6,825 nt of DNA from an uncultured Candidatus Competibacteraceae bacterium (lineage in GTDB: Bacteria > Pseudomonadota > Gammaproteobacteria > Competibacterales > Competibacteraceae). The notes under the pieces are model-generated. The model saw only the letters and a list, made by a program, of their open reading frames with translations, was not told the DNA's origin and searched no databases. Where the stretch lies: the NCBI GenBank assembly GCA_937960715.1, contig CALGOO010000104.1, positions 1 through 6,825 of the forward strand, in the 5' to 3' direction. The stretch's first letter is position 1. Each line of letters begins with the position of its first letter. The translations under genes and the position numbers were made by a program. This document shows positions 1 through 6,351 of this stretch, piece by piece.

Positions 1-363
1 TCGCACGCCCGCGCGAATAAATCCTCAACAAAACTCGAGTTTTGCAAGAGGCTCACCTTTACGGGTTACCTACTTGAGGAGATCAAGGCAGCGAACCGGA
101 AAGACTACGATGAACTTCTTGCTGTCACCGATCTGCTGATCGACGGGCCATTTCAACGAGAACGCGTCGAGTTTGTCCGACCGTGGGTTGGATCTAGTAA
201 TCAGCGATTTCATTTTTTGACGAATCGCTATGCAGACCTTGCTCCCAAGCTTGCGACAACGCAGAACAAATTAGAGGTTCGTCTCAAACCTGATGGGCGA
301 ATTTTTATAAATGGGTTGGCACCGATCGAGTGCATAAAATCGCTCTGCGTATCGATTGATTGA
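1..363 (+). CDS. NrdG-like radical-SAM activating protein, C-terminal part (5' end outside window)
   Basis: Frame 1 is open from base 1 to a TGA at 361-363, giving 120 residues. Visible blocks match the C-terminal half of anaerobic ribonucleotide-reductase-activating-type proteins (4Fe-4S single-cluster radical-SAM family). LTFTGYLLEEI lies at about residues 18-28, LLIDGPF at 45-51, RPWVGSSNQRFHFLTNRY at 60-77 and LEVRLKPDGRIFINGLAP near the end. The CxxxCxxC cluster motif would lie upstream and is not in the window. Family members use S-adenosylmethionine and a 4Fe-4S cluster to form a glycyl radical on a partner enzyme, but many paralogues have unknown partners, so the substrate is not assigned. 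The DNA is AT-richer than everything downstream. The last ~12 residues may be native or may include bases from the adjoining deletion scar. It could be an ordinary housekeeping NrdG or a defence-island paralogue. Confidence 0.82.
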   Translation, partial: SHARANKSSTKLEFCKRLTFTGYLLEEIKAANRKDYDELLAVTDLLIDGPFQRERVEFVRPWVGSSNQRFHFLTNRYADLAPKLATTQNKLEVRLKPDGRIFINGLAPIECIKSLCVSID

Positions 364-505
364 GTACAAGGGCGCGGATCGCTGGAACGGGGCTGAGGAT
401 GATCGCTTGATCGGTGGGCTGTGGGCCAACCTGTCGGAAGGGCGTTGCCGGTTCGTGATGGTCAAGGACAAGCGATGGGATTTGATTGAGGAACTGCTGA
501 AATGA
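356..505 (+). pseudogene. 3' relic of a type III restriction enzyme Res-like (DEAD/DEAH helicase-nuclease) gene
   Basis: Frame 2 encodes about 49 residues, starting LIEYKGADRWNG, continuing through LIGGLWANLSEG and CRFVMVKDKRWDL, and ending at TGA 503-505. This pattern (EYKG, then IG.LWA..S.G...F.M) resembles the extreme C-terminus of type III restriction Res-family proteins, where the E-x-K would be the last part of a PD-(D/E)xK nuclease motif. Upstream in this frame a TAA lies at 335-337, and the bases before ~350 belong to the NrdG-like gene. All helicase motifs and most of the nuclease are therefore absent, and the fragment has no start codon of its own. It cannot encode an active enzyme. 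Its stop overlaps the ATG of the McrB gene (ATGA) and it carries that gene's ribosome-binding site, which indicates it was once the operon's preceding gene. Family assignment rests on a short stretch and is moderately sure. Confidence 0.68.
488..493 (+). promoter_or_regulatory. Ribosome-binding site of the McrB-like gene, inside the Res relic
   Basis: GAGGAA lies 8 bases before the ATG at 502. It sits in the last codons of the truncated Res gene, so the relic still supplies the translation signal for the intact gene downstream. This supports 502 as the start. Confidence 0.6.
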
Positions 506-3027
506 GCGATTTCCAGAAACAATACGCACTGTGGGATGAATTCCTGTCGGTCTGGCCAGCTTCCCGGTTGGCGACGATGACGCTGGATGAATACAGCCAG
601 GCGGGCTCGAAGGACAGCTTTACCTACTGGATCGAGTCGGGCCTCGACAAACTGGGCAGCATCTGGGGCGGGTCGTCGTTCAAGTTTGGCGTGTTTTCCC
701 GCAAGGATACCGAGGACAAGAAATCCGACGCCAAGCTCTCCTACTCGGACACCCACGGCTGGTACTCATCGCTGGGCGCGAGCGCCGAGGATGCCTTCGA
801 GAAGGTGCAGGGCTTCATCGTGCAGGTGGCGGACTGGGCATCCCGGGGTGATCTGGACGCCATCGACGCATTTCAGGACTTGGGCGAGGCGTACAAGTGG
901 AAGATCGCCTTCCACTATCAGAACCGGCAAACCCCGGTCGTCGTGGATATCTTCAAGCGCGCGCCGCTGGCGGTATTTATCGGCGGCACCGCGAGCCAGA
1001 GCATGGCCGCCTTGCAAAAGTCGGCGCTGACGAGACGGCCCGCCGATGTCGGCATTCTGGAATTCGGGCGGCAAGTCTGGGAGGCGTGGAGCGACAAGAA
1101 TCTGGCGATCTGGAAACTCTCGCACGGCAACCCACCCAACTTTACCGAGGCCGAACGCCAGCAGTACCTTGACGGGCATTGGGCGGTGATGCACCGCGAC
1201 ACCGGGAAGGAACAGGGCAAGAAATTTTCCGAGGCCCCGGTGGGTACGCTGTTCTTCCTCTGCCACGGCAACAGCCCGCAGCGAATCGGCCAGTTCACCT
1301 CTGACGCGATGCCCTGCGCCAAGGGCGATGGATGGTTGCAGCGCAGCTACCGCGTGCTCAAGCCCGCCCAGCGCACCGACCGTTACACGGCAAACTCCAA
1401 GGGGTGGTCACCCCAAGGCAATTCGACCTTCTGGCAGGTGGGCGCAAACGATCTGCCGGAGTTCGAAAACACCTTGCTCAAGCCGTTCTTCGCCACCGAT
1501 CTGGCGGAATTAGCCGCACTGGCGGGCGAGCCCATCGAGGCCACTACCTTGGGCACGACAACGGGCGGGATATCGACACCTGTATCACCTTCTGGCGCTG
1601 ACCACGTTCCGCTGGCGGGCTGCATCAACCGCATCTATTACGGCCCGCCCGGCACCGGCAAAACCAAGACCGTGCTCGATCTGCTCAAGGCGGATTACAC
1701 CGACGCCCCGCAGCAGATCGATAGCCCGGAGCGGCAAAGACAGGCTATCGCCGAGCGCATGGCCACGGCGCGATGGTGGGAGGCGGCGGCAGCCGCGCTG
1801 CACGATTTGGGCGGGCAGGCCAAGGTCAGCGATCTGGCCGAACACCGTTTCGTCCAGGCGATGGTGGCGGCAGCCGGCACCAACCGCAGCATCAAACAAA
1901 CCCTCTGGCGCACGCTGCAAACCTACACGGTGGAGGAGTCGGCCACGGTGCGGCTCAAGAAGCGCCTCTCGCCCTCCATTTTCGACAAGGGCGACGATTC
2001 GGTCTGGCACTTCGCCGGCGAATGGCAGGAGGCTTGTGCCGACTTGATCGAATGGGTCGATGCCTTGAAGAAGGGCGGCAGCAACGCAGCAGAACGCAAA
2101 CGCTATCGCTTCGTGACCTTTCATCAATCCTATGGCTACGAGGAGTTCATCGAGGGCTTGCGCCCCGTTCTGGCAACGGACTCGGAGGCCGAAGCGGATA
2201 GCGTGGCCTACGAGATGCGCGCCGGGGTGTTCAAGGAACTGTGCCGCGAAGCTCGTTTGTCGCCCGGCCAGCGCTTCGCCCTGGTGATCGACGAAATCAA
2301 CCGGGGGAACATCAGCAAGATTTTCGGCGAGCTGATTACCCTGGTCGAGGCCGACAAACGTGACCCGCTAGACGGCACGCCACCGCCCGCCGAGGTGACC
2401 TTGGCGTACTCCGGCGAGAAATTTTCCGTGCCCGCCAACGTGGATGTCATTGGCACGATGAACACGGCGGATCGTTCACTGGCCTTGCTGGATACGGCGT
2501 TGCGGCGGCGCTTCGACTTCGTCGCGCTGATGCCCGACACCCGCGCCGAGAAAGTTGCCGACGATCCGCACAGTGCGCCATTGGCAGGCCTGATGGTCGC
2601 CACCGAGCAAGGGGAAATCGATGTGCGCCGGATGCTTGAAAACATCAACGCGCGGATCGAAGCGCTGTACGACCGCGACCATTCCATTGGCCACGCCTAC
2701 TTCACGCACCTTTGGCGCAAGCCGGATGGTCAGGAACGATTCGCGGCACTGACCGACACTTTCCGTAACCGTATCGTGCCGCTGCTGGAGGAGTACTTTT
2801 TTGAAGACTGGCAGAAGATCCGGCTGGTGCTGGCCGACAATCAGAAGCAGGACCCGCAGTCGCAATTCATCATCGAAACCGAGGATCACGGGCAAGATTT
2901 GACGGCACTATTCGGCAACGATCATGGCCTCGATGTCTATGCCACCAAGCGGCGTTACGCCTTGCAGGAGGATGCCTTCTTCAATCCCCAGGCCTACATC
3001 GGCGTGTATCAATCGCCAGGGACTTGA
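502..3027 (+). CDS. mcrB: McrB-type AAA+ GTPase/ATPase of a modified-DNA restriction system
   Basis: This 841-residue protein is probably the motor subunit of an McrBC-type enzyme. Such rings hydrolyse nucleotide (GTP in E. coli) and activate the McrC nuclease. The AAA module is clear: Walker A GPPGTGKT at 381-388, TFHQSYGYEEFIEGLRP at 539-554, Walker B with the McrB signature ALVIDEINRGN at 593-603, TMNTADRS at 652-659, LRRRF at 667-671 and IGHAYF at 729-734. E. coli McrB is about 459 residues; this one has about 370 residues before Walker A. Residues 1-165 form one domain (WYSSLGASAEDAFEKV, KWKIAFHYQ) that I do not recognise by name. Residues ~200-330 (IWKLSHGN, MHRDTG, FFLCHGN, GWLQRSY) look like a PUA/EVE-type base-reading domain, which is inference. 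Walker A and B are ~210 residues apart, so there is a large insert at ~395-530, probably helical/winged-helix. The gene overlaps the Res relic by ATGA and the McrC gene by TGATG, implying translational coupling. The ATPase/McrB assignment is very secure; DNA target and nucleotide preference are not known. Confidence 0.95.
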   Translation: MSDFQKQYALWDEFLSVWPASRLATMTLDEYSQAGSKDSFTYWIESGLDKLGSIWGGSSFKFGVFSRKDTEDKKSDAKLSYSDTHGWYSSLGASAEDAFEKVQGFIVQVADWASRGDLDAIDAFQDLGEAYKWKIAFHYQNRQTPVVVDIFKRAPLAVFIGGTASQSMAALQKSALTRRPADVGILEFGRQVWEAWSDKNLAIWKLSHGNPPNFTEAERQQYLDGHWAVMHRDTGKEQGKKFSEAPVGTLFFLCHGNSPQRIGQFTSDAMPCAKGDGWLQRSYRVLKPAQRTDRYTANSKGWSPQGNSTFWQVGANDLPEFENTLLKPFFATDLAELAALAGEPIEATTLGTTTGGISTPVSPSGADHVPLAGCINRIYYGPPGTGKTKTVLDLLKADYTDAPQQIDSPERQRQAIAERMATARWWEAAAAALHDLGGQAKVSDLAEHRFVQAMVAAAGTNRSIKQTLWRTLQTYTVEESATVRLKKRLSPSIFDKGDDSVWHFAGEWQEACADLIEWVDALKKGGSNAAERKRYRFVTFHQSYGYEEFIEGLRPVLATDSEAEADSVAYEMRAGVFKELCREARLSPGQRFALVIDEINRGNISKIFGELITLVEADKRDPLDGTPPPAEVTLAYSGEKFSVPANVDVIGTMNTADRSLALLDTALRRRFDFVALMPDTRAEKVADDPHSAPLAGLMVATEQGEIDVRRMLENINARIEALYDRDHSIGHAYFTHLWRKPDGQERFAALTDTFRNRIVPLLEEYFFEDWQKIRLVLADNQKQDPQSQFIIETEDHGQDLTALFGNDHGLDVYATKRRYALQEDAFFNPQAYIGVYQSPGT

Positions 3028-4421
3028 TGGGCGGAAATCGAATGAACGGCCTCACCCTCTACGAATTCGATGCGCTGACATTCCCGGCGCCCGGCCTTCA
3101 GGAATGTGATGGCCTACGCATTGTGCCGCGCAGGGTTTTCGAATGGCTGGAATTGCAGGCGCTGCGAGCAGCCGAGCCCGATGAAACTGGGTCTCCGTGG
3201 TTGCGCCTGACACAGCGGCGTGGCCGTCGCGCGGTGCAGGTGACGAGTTACGTGGGCGTCATCCGAGCGCCGGATGGATTCCAGATTGAAGTGTTGCCGA
3301 AGGTCGGCAAGGCCATCGGCGGCGGTGACAACGAGGCTCGAGAGTTGCTGATCGAGATGTTGCGCTGCCTGGGTGGTTTTCGTCACATCCAGACAGACAG
3401 CGCAAAACTCAAGGCAACACGGATGCCCTTGCTGGAGGTCTTCATCTCCGAGTTTCTCCGGACAGCCGAGCACGTCGTCAAACGCGGCCTGCGCAGCGAC
3501 TACAACGCCCGCCAGGACAACTTGTTCGCCTTGCGCGGCAAGTTGCAACTGGCCACGCACTTGCGCCAGAACCTCTGCCGCCGGGATCGTTTTTTCACTG
3601 AGCACGATGAGTTTTCGACCAACCGCCCGGAGAACCGGCTATTGCATGCGGCGCTACGCTGGACCCTGGCCGCCACGACCTCACAGGCGAACCAGCAACT
3701 AGCCCGCGAACTGTGCTTCGCATTTTCCGATGTGCCAATATCCGATCAGGCGGCCCATGATTTTCAGCGGGTTCGACTGGATCGTGGCATGGCGCATTAC
3801 GCCGATGGTCTGGCCTGGGCGAAACTGATTCTGGAGGATGCCTCGCCACTCACGGGTGACGGCAGCCATCGCGCACCCTCCTTGCTGTTTCCGATGGAAG
3901 CGGTATTCGAGGCGTTTGTCGCCAAGCACCTCGCGCGGCAACTGGAACGACCCTTCACCCTGAAAACCCAGGCGCGCAGTTTTTCACTGGTCAGGCATCA
4001 AGGGCAGGACTGGTTCCGGCTCAAGCCCGACCTGCTGGTCAGGGAATCAACCACGGCCCGGCTGGTGTTGGATACGAAATGGAAGCTGATCGACGGCGCG
4101 AAGGCCAACGGCTCGGACAAATACGGGCTGGGGCAGAATGATTTCTATCAACTGCACGCCTACGGACAAAGCTACCTCGACGGCCAGGGTGACGTTGTGC
4201 TGATCTATCCCAAGACCGATGCGTTCAACCAGCCACTCCCCGTGTTCGAGTTTCCGAAGAGCAGAGGCCTGCGCCTGTGGGTGCTGCCGTTCTGCCTGCG
4301 GGATAAGCGCTTGCTGCTGCCGCCTTCCGGCAGTCTCGATGCGTGTTTTATTTCCCAGTCGCCAGCAGCACACGCGCACCTCGAACCTGCCAGCCAATCC
4401 AGAGAGGCGGCCTTGATATGA
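3027..4421 (+). CDS. mcrC: McrC-type PD-(D/E)xK nuclease subunit
   Basis: From ATG 3027 the product is 464 residues and is the expected nuclease partner of the McrB-like ring. The core PD-(D/E)xK signature is RLKPDLLV followed by LVLDTKWKL, giving candidate catalytic residues D335, D349 and K351. It is followed by the McrC-like block DFYQLHAYGQSYL at ~371-383. The N-terminal half carries the family's LFALRGKLQLATHLRQN and NRLLHAALRWT segments. E. coli McrC is about 348 residues, so this one is longer; a ~40-residue tail after LPFCLRD is poorly ordered-looking and rich in Ser, Ala and Leu. TTG 3024 is also possible. I chose ATG 3027 because it overlaps the preceding TGA (TGATG) and has AGGGA five bases upstream. 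ATG 3042 (MNGLTLYEFD) is a realistic alternative, with GGCGGA before it. The stop overlaps the next ATG, so all three large genes are coupled. Family call secure, exact start not. Confidence 0.93.
   Translation: MGGNRMNGLTLYEFDALTFPAPGLQECDGLRIVPRRVFEWLELQALRAAEPDETGSPWLRLTQRRGRRAVQVTSYVGVIRAPDGFQIEVLPKVGKAIGGGDNEARELLIEMLRCLGGFRHIQTDSAKLKATRMPLLEVFISEFLRTAEHVVKRGLRSDYNARQDNLFALRGKLQLATHLRQNLCRRDRFFTEHDEFSTNRPENRLLHAALRWTLAATTSQANQQLARELCFAFSDVPISDQAAHDFQRVRLDRGMAHYADGLAWAKLILEDASPLTGDGSHRAPSLLFPMEAVFEAFVAKHLARQLERPFTLKTQARSFSLVRHQGQDWFRLKPDLLVRESTTARLVLDTKWKLIDGAKANGSDKYGLGQNDFYQLHAYGQSYLDGQGDVVLIYPKTDAFNQPLPVFEFPKSRGLRLWVLPFCLRDKRLLLPPSGSLDACFISQSPAAHAHLEPASQSREAALI
4401..4410 (+). promoter_or_regulatory. 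Ribosome-binding site deciding the start of the AlbA_2/ATPase gene
   Basis: The purine-rich AGAGAGGCGG lies 7 bases before ATG 4418, at the end of mcrC. An in-frame upstream ATG at 4343 would create a 75-base overlap with mcrC and give a tail unlike the family. This site and the ATGA overlap therefore favour 4418. Confidence 0.6.
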
Positions 4422-5974
4422 CGAAACTCCCCATCAACCTCAATGACCTGCTGCGCCAGCGTACGGTCGAGGGTGACCGCATCGAGTACAAGGCGGGATG
4501 GAACCCGGACCCGATCATCCGCACCGTATGCGCCTTTGCCAACGACTTCGAAAACCTCGGCGGCGGTTACGTGGTGATCGGGCAGGATTGCGACGCCAAT
4601 GGCCTGCCGGTGTTTCCGCCGGTGGGTTTGCCAGACAACCAGCTGGACAAAATTCAACAGGAATTGCTGGCCGCCTGCCAGTTGATTCAGCCGCCTTATT
4701 TCCCGGCATTGAGCGTTCATGAAATCGAGGGTCGCAAACTCGTCGTGCTGCAGGCGCCGGGAGGGATGAATCGCCCTTACAAGGCACCGGCCTCGATCAG
4801 TGCGAAGCACAAAACCTGGCATTACTACATTCGCCGCTACAGCAGTACGGTCGAAGCGAAAGGCGGAACCGAACAGGAACTGCTCAGCCTGACCGCACAA
4901 GTGCCGTGGGATGATCGCTTTAACCAGCAGGCAAAGCTGAGCGATTTATCCAAACCGCTGATGCTTGAGTATTTGCGCGAGGTGGGCAGCGCCTTGGCCG
5001 ATGATGCCGATGGGATGTCTGTGGAAGCGCTCGCGCGCCAGATGAACCTGCTGGGTGGCCCGAGTGAGTCGCCTTGGCCCAAAAATGTCGGCCTGCTGTT
5101 TTTCAATGAAGTGCCGGATCGGTTTTTCCCCTACACGCAGATTGACGTGGTGTGGTTCCCCGAAGGCGCCGGCGGCGACCGTTTTGATGAAAAGATTTTC
5201 AAGGGGCCGCTGGCGCGTATGACGCGTGATGCGCTGAGTTTCATCCAGCGCAATTATTTGATTGAAACCGTGCTCAAGCACCCGGACCGGGCCGAAGCCA
5301 CGCGGGTGTGGAACTTCCCTTACGTCGCCATCGAAGAAGCGGTGGTGAATGCCGTTTATCACCGATCTTATGAGGAGCGCGAACCGATTGAAGTGCGCAT
5401 CAGCTATGACGAGTTGGTGATCCTCAGCTTTCCGGGACCGGATCGTTCGATCAAAACCGAGGATTTCGAGGCTGGCCGCTCGGTCAGCCGCCGCTATCGC
5501 AACCGGCGTATTGGCGAGTTTTTGAAGGAACTGGACCTCACCGAAGGCCGCTCGACGGGCGTGCCCAAGATACTCAAAGCCATGGCCGCCAATGGCTCGC
5601 CAGCGCCCCGCTTCGAAACCGATGACGATCGGCTGGCTTGCATAATCCGGCTGCCAGTTCATCCCTTGGCCAAACGACCGGATGGGGACGTCACCGACCA
5701 AGTCACCGACCAAGTCACCGACCAAGTCACCGGAGAAGTAGCGCGGTTGCTGGCAGTTGCCGCGCGGGGTGAGCACACTCGTAACGCGCTGCAAGAAGCA
5801 CTAGGCTTAAAGCACACGCCGCATTTCCGACAAGCCTTTCTGTTGCCAGCCTTGGAGTCGGGCTTGATCGAAATGACCCTGCCTGACAAACCGCGCAGTA
5901 GCAACCAGCGGTATCGCCTGACCCGGCTCGGGCAACGCTGGCTGGATGCACATTCCGGTGGCAGCGCTGATTGA
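4418..5974 (+). CDS. Schlafen/AlbA_2-domain protein with GHKL-type ATPase region and winged-helix tail
   Basis: This 518-residue protein is of the COG2865 type ('putative transcriptional regulator with AlbA_2 and HATPase domains'). The AlbA_2 domain covers ~15-155: VEGDRIEYKAGWNP opens it, then CAFANDFENLGGGYVVIG, then YYIRR. A linker/helical domain follows, with LLFFNEVPDRFFPYTQIDVVWF at 226-247. The GHKL-like region is ~300-415: AIEEAVVNAVYHRSY (E306, N311, H315) resembles an N-box, then LVILSFPGP and GRSTGVPKILKAM. A VTDQ repeat (425-437) joins it to a winged-helix tail (~440-510, ending YRLTRLGQRWL). AlbA_2 proteins bind nucleic acid; some Schlafen relatives cleave RNA, and many bacterial ones are annotated as regulators. 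Which applies here cannot be read from the sequence. The ATGA overlap with mcrC argues it belongs to the same system, as regulator, sensor or accessory effector. Family call is strong, role unknown. Confidence 0.9.
   Translation: MTKLPINLNDLLRQRTVEGDRIEYKAGWNPDPIIRTVCAFANDFENLGGGYVVIGQDCDANGLPVFPPVGLPDNQLDKIQQELLAACQLIQPPYFPALSVHEIEGRKLVVLQAPGGMNRPYKAPASISAKHKTWHYYIRRYSSTVEAKGGTEQELLSLTAQVPWDDRFNQQAKLSDLSKPLMLEYLREVGSALADDADGMSVEALARQMNLLGGPSESPWPKNVGLLFFNEVPDRFFPYTQIDVVWFPEGAGGDRFDEKIFKGPLARMTRDALSFIQRNYLIETVLKHPDRAEATRVWNFPYVAIEEAVVNAVYHRSYEEREPIEVRISYDELVILSFPGPDRSIKTEDFEAGRSVSRRYRNRRIGEFLKELDLTEGRSTGVPKILKAMAANGSPAPRFETDDDRLACIIRLPVHPLAKRPDGDVTDQVTDQVTDQVTGEVARLLAVAARGEHTRNALQEALGLKHTPHFRQAFLLPALESGLIEMTLPDKPRSSNQRYRLTRLGQRWLDAHSGGSAD
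5690..5732 (+). repeat. 12-bp in-frame tandem repeat encoding VTDQ units
   Basis: GTCACCGACCAA occurs three times exactly (5690-5701, 5702-5713, 5714-5725), followed by a partial fourth copy to 5732. It encodes VTDQVTDQVTDQVT in the linker between the ATPase region and the winged-helix tail of the AlbA_2 protein. The unit is a multiple of three, so slippage would change linker length without breaking the frame. Similar VTxQ runs are known in this family, so the motif is probably functional, while the perfect DNA identity suggests recent copy-number change. Confidence 0.95.
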
Positions 5975-5982
5975 AAAGATCC

Positions 5983-5987
5983 GGAGG
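5983..5987 (+). promoter_or_regulatory. Ribosome-binding site of the zinc-ribbon gene
   Basis: GGAGG stands 9 bases before ATG 5997. An out-of-frame ATG at 5990 opens only a five-codon frame, so 5997 is the start. Confidence 0.6.
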
Positions 5988-5996
5988 CAATGAGCC

Positions 5997-6224
5997 ATGA
6001 CCGTTGAGTCACTTCCCGATTTCACCCGCCCAGCCCGCCAGCGCTGGGAGTCCATACCTGCCGACATCCGCCAGCGACTGCTGGCCAACGTCTGGTGTGG
6101 GCAATGCCGCCACGAAGTGACGATCACCAGTTTCAGCGGGACTATCAAGGGCGGCGACCTACTGCTGGTAGGCAAGTGTGCTGAGTGTAACGGCGACGTG
6201 GCGCGGGTAATCGAGGGATCGTGA
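5997..6224 (+). CDS. Small zinc-ribbon protein
   Basis: This 75-residue protein has two CxxC knuckles, C34-GQ-C37 in VWCGQCRHEV and C61-AE-C64 in GKCAECNGDV, separated by 23 residues. It also has an N-terminal helical stretch (ARQRWESIPADIRQRLLA). That spacing fits a single four-Cys zinc ribbon; no signal peptide or membrane segment is seen. Such small ribbons may bind nucleic acid or a protein partner. I do not recognise a named family. It begins 22 bases after the AlbA_2 gene with a good GGAGG, has coding-like base use, and is the last gene before the terminator. It is therefore likely co-transcribed with the McrBC-AlbA_2 genes. An accessory or regulatory role in that system is inference only. 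Confidence 0.82.
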   Translation: MTVESLPDFTRPARQRWESIPADIRQRLLANVWCGQCRHEVTITSFSGTIKGGDLLLVGKCAECNGDVARVIEGS

Positions 6225-6266
6225 GAGCATTGCCGCAGCAACCCGCAGCAACCCGCAGCAATGCTC
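6225..6266 (+). repeat. 9-bp inverted repeat enclosing a 10-bp tandem repeat
   Basis: The arms GAGCATTGC (6225-6233) and GCAATGCTC (6258-6266) are perfectly complementary across a 24-base loop. The left arm starts on the base after the zinc-ribbon stop codon. The loop is built from the decamer CCGCAGCAAC, repeated 2.9 times at 6233-6261, and the last copy supplies part of the right arm. There is no U-tract, so it is not itself an intrinsic terminator. It could stabilise the mRNA 3' end or be a protein-binding site; no function is shown. Confidence 0.85.
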
Positions 6267-6278
6267 ATTGGCCCCAAT
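6267..6278 (+). repeat. Small palindrome between the inverted repeat and the terminator
   Basis: ATTGG-CC-CCAAT is a 5-bp stem with a 2-base centre, directly abutting the larger inverted repeat. It may be chance or part of a compound 3'-UTR structure. A 2-base loop is sterically poor in RNA, so a DNA dyad is as likely. Confidence 0.4.
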
Positions 6279-6318
6279 AGCGAGGTGTTCGGTAGTAAAC
6301 TTCCCGCCACCAACACTT

Positions 6319-6351
6319 AAAAACCCAACCCTTATCGGTTGGGTTTTTTTT
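6319..6351 (+). terminator. Rho-independent terminator of the defence operon
   Basis: AAAACCCAACC (6320-6330) pairs with GGTTGGGTTTT (6337-6347) around the loop CTTATC. T runs from 6344 to 6351 (eight T). The A-run at 6319-6323 gives a weaker T-tract on the - strand, so it may also act against transcription entering from the right. It closes the mcrB-to-zinc-ribbon transcript. Confidence 0.93.

Noticed and set aside
302..340. TATAAA (306-311) and TAAAAT (335-340) as -10 boxes of a promoter for the operon
   Set aside because: No matching -35 box at 16-18 bases. TTGGCA at 316-321 is only 13 bases from TAAAAT. They lie in an AT-rich coding end, so chance is likely.
271..756. 161-codon open frame on the - strand across the left junction
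   Set aside because: It spans three unrelated segments (NrdG-like end, Res relic, mcrB start) antisense to all of them and shows no domain.
371..4500. IEYK present both in the Res relic and near the start of the AlbA_2 protein, suggesting a shared origin
   Set aside because: The surrounding residues differ (GADRWNG against AGWNPDP) and each fits its own family. A four-residue match is not evidence of homology.
4946..5794. 282-codon open frame on the - strand
   Set aside because: It lies wholly inside the AlbA_2/ATPase gene, whose family motifs are clear on the + strand; the translation is Arg/His/Gly-rich without recognisable motifs. It is a high-GC shadow frame.
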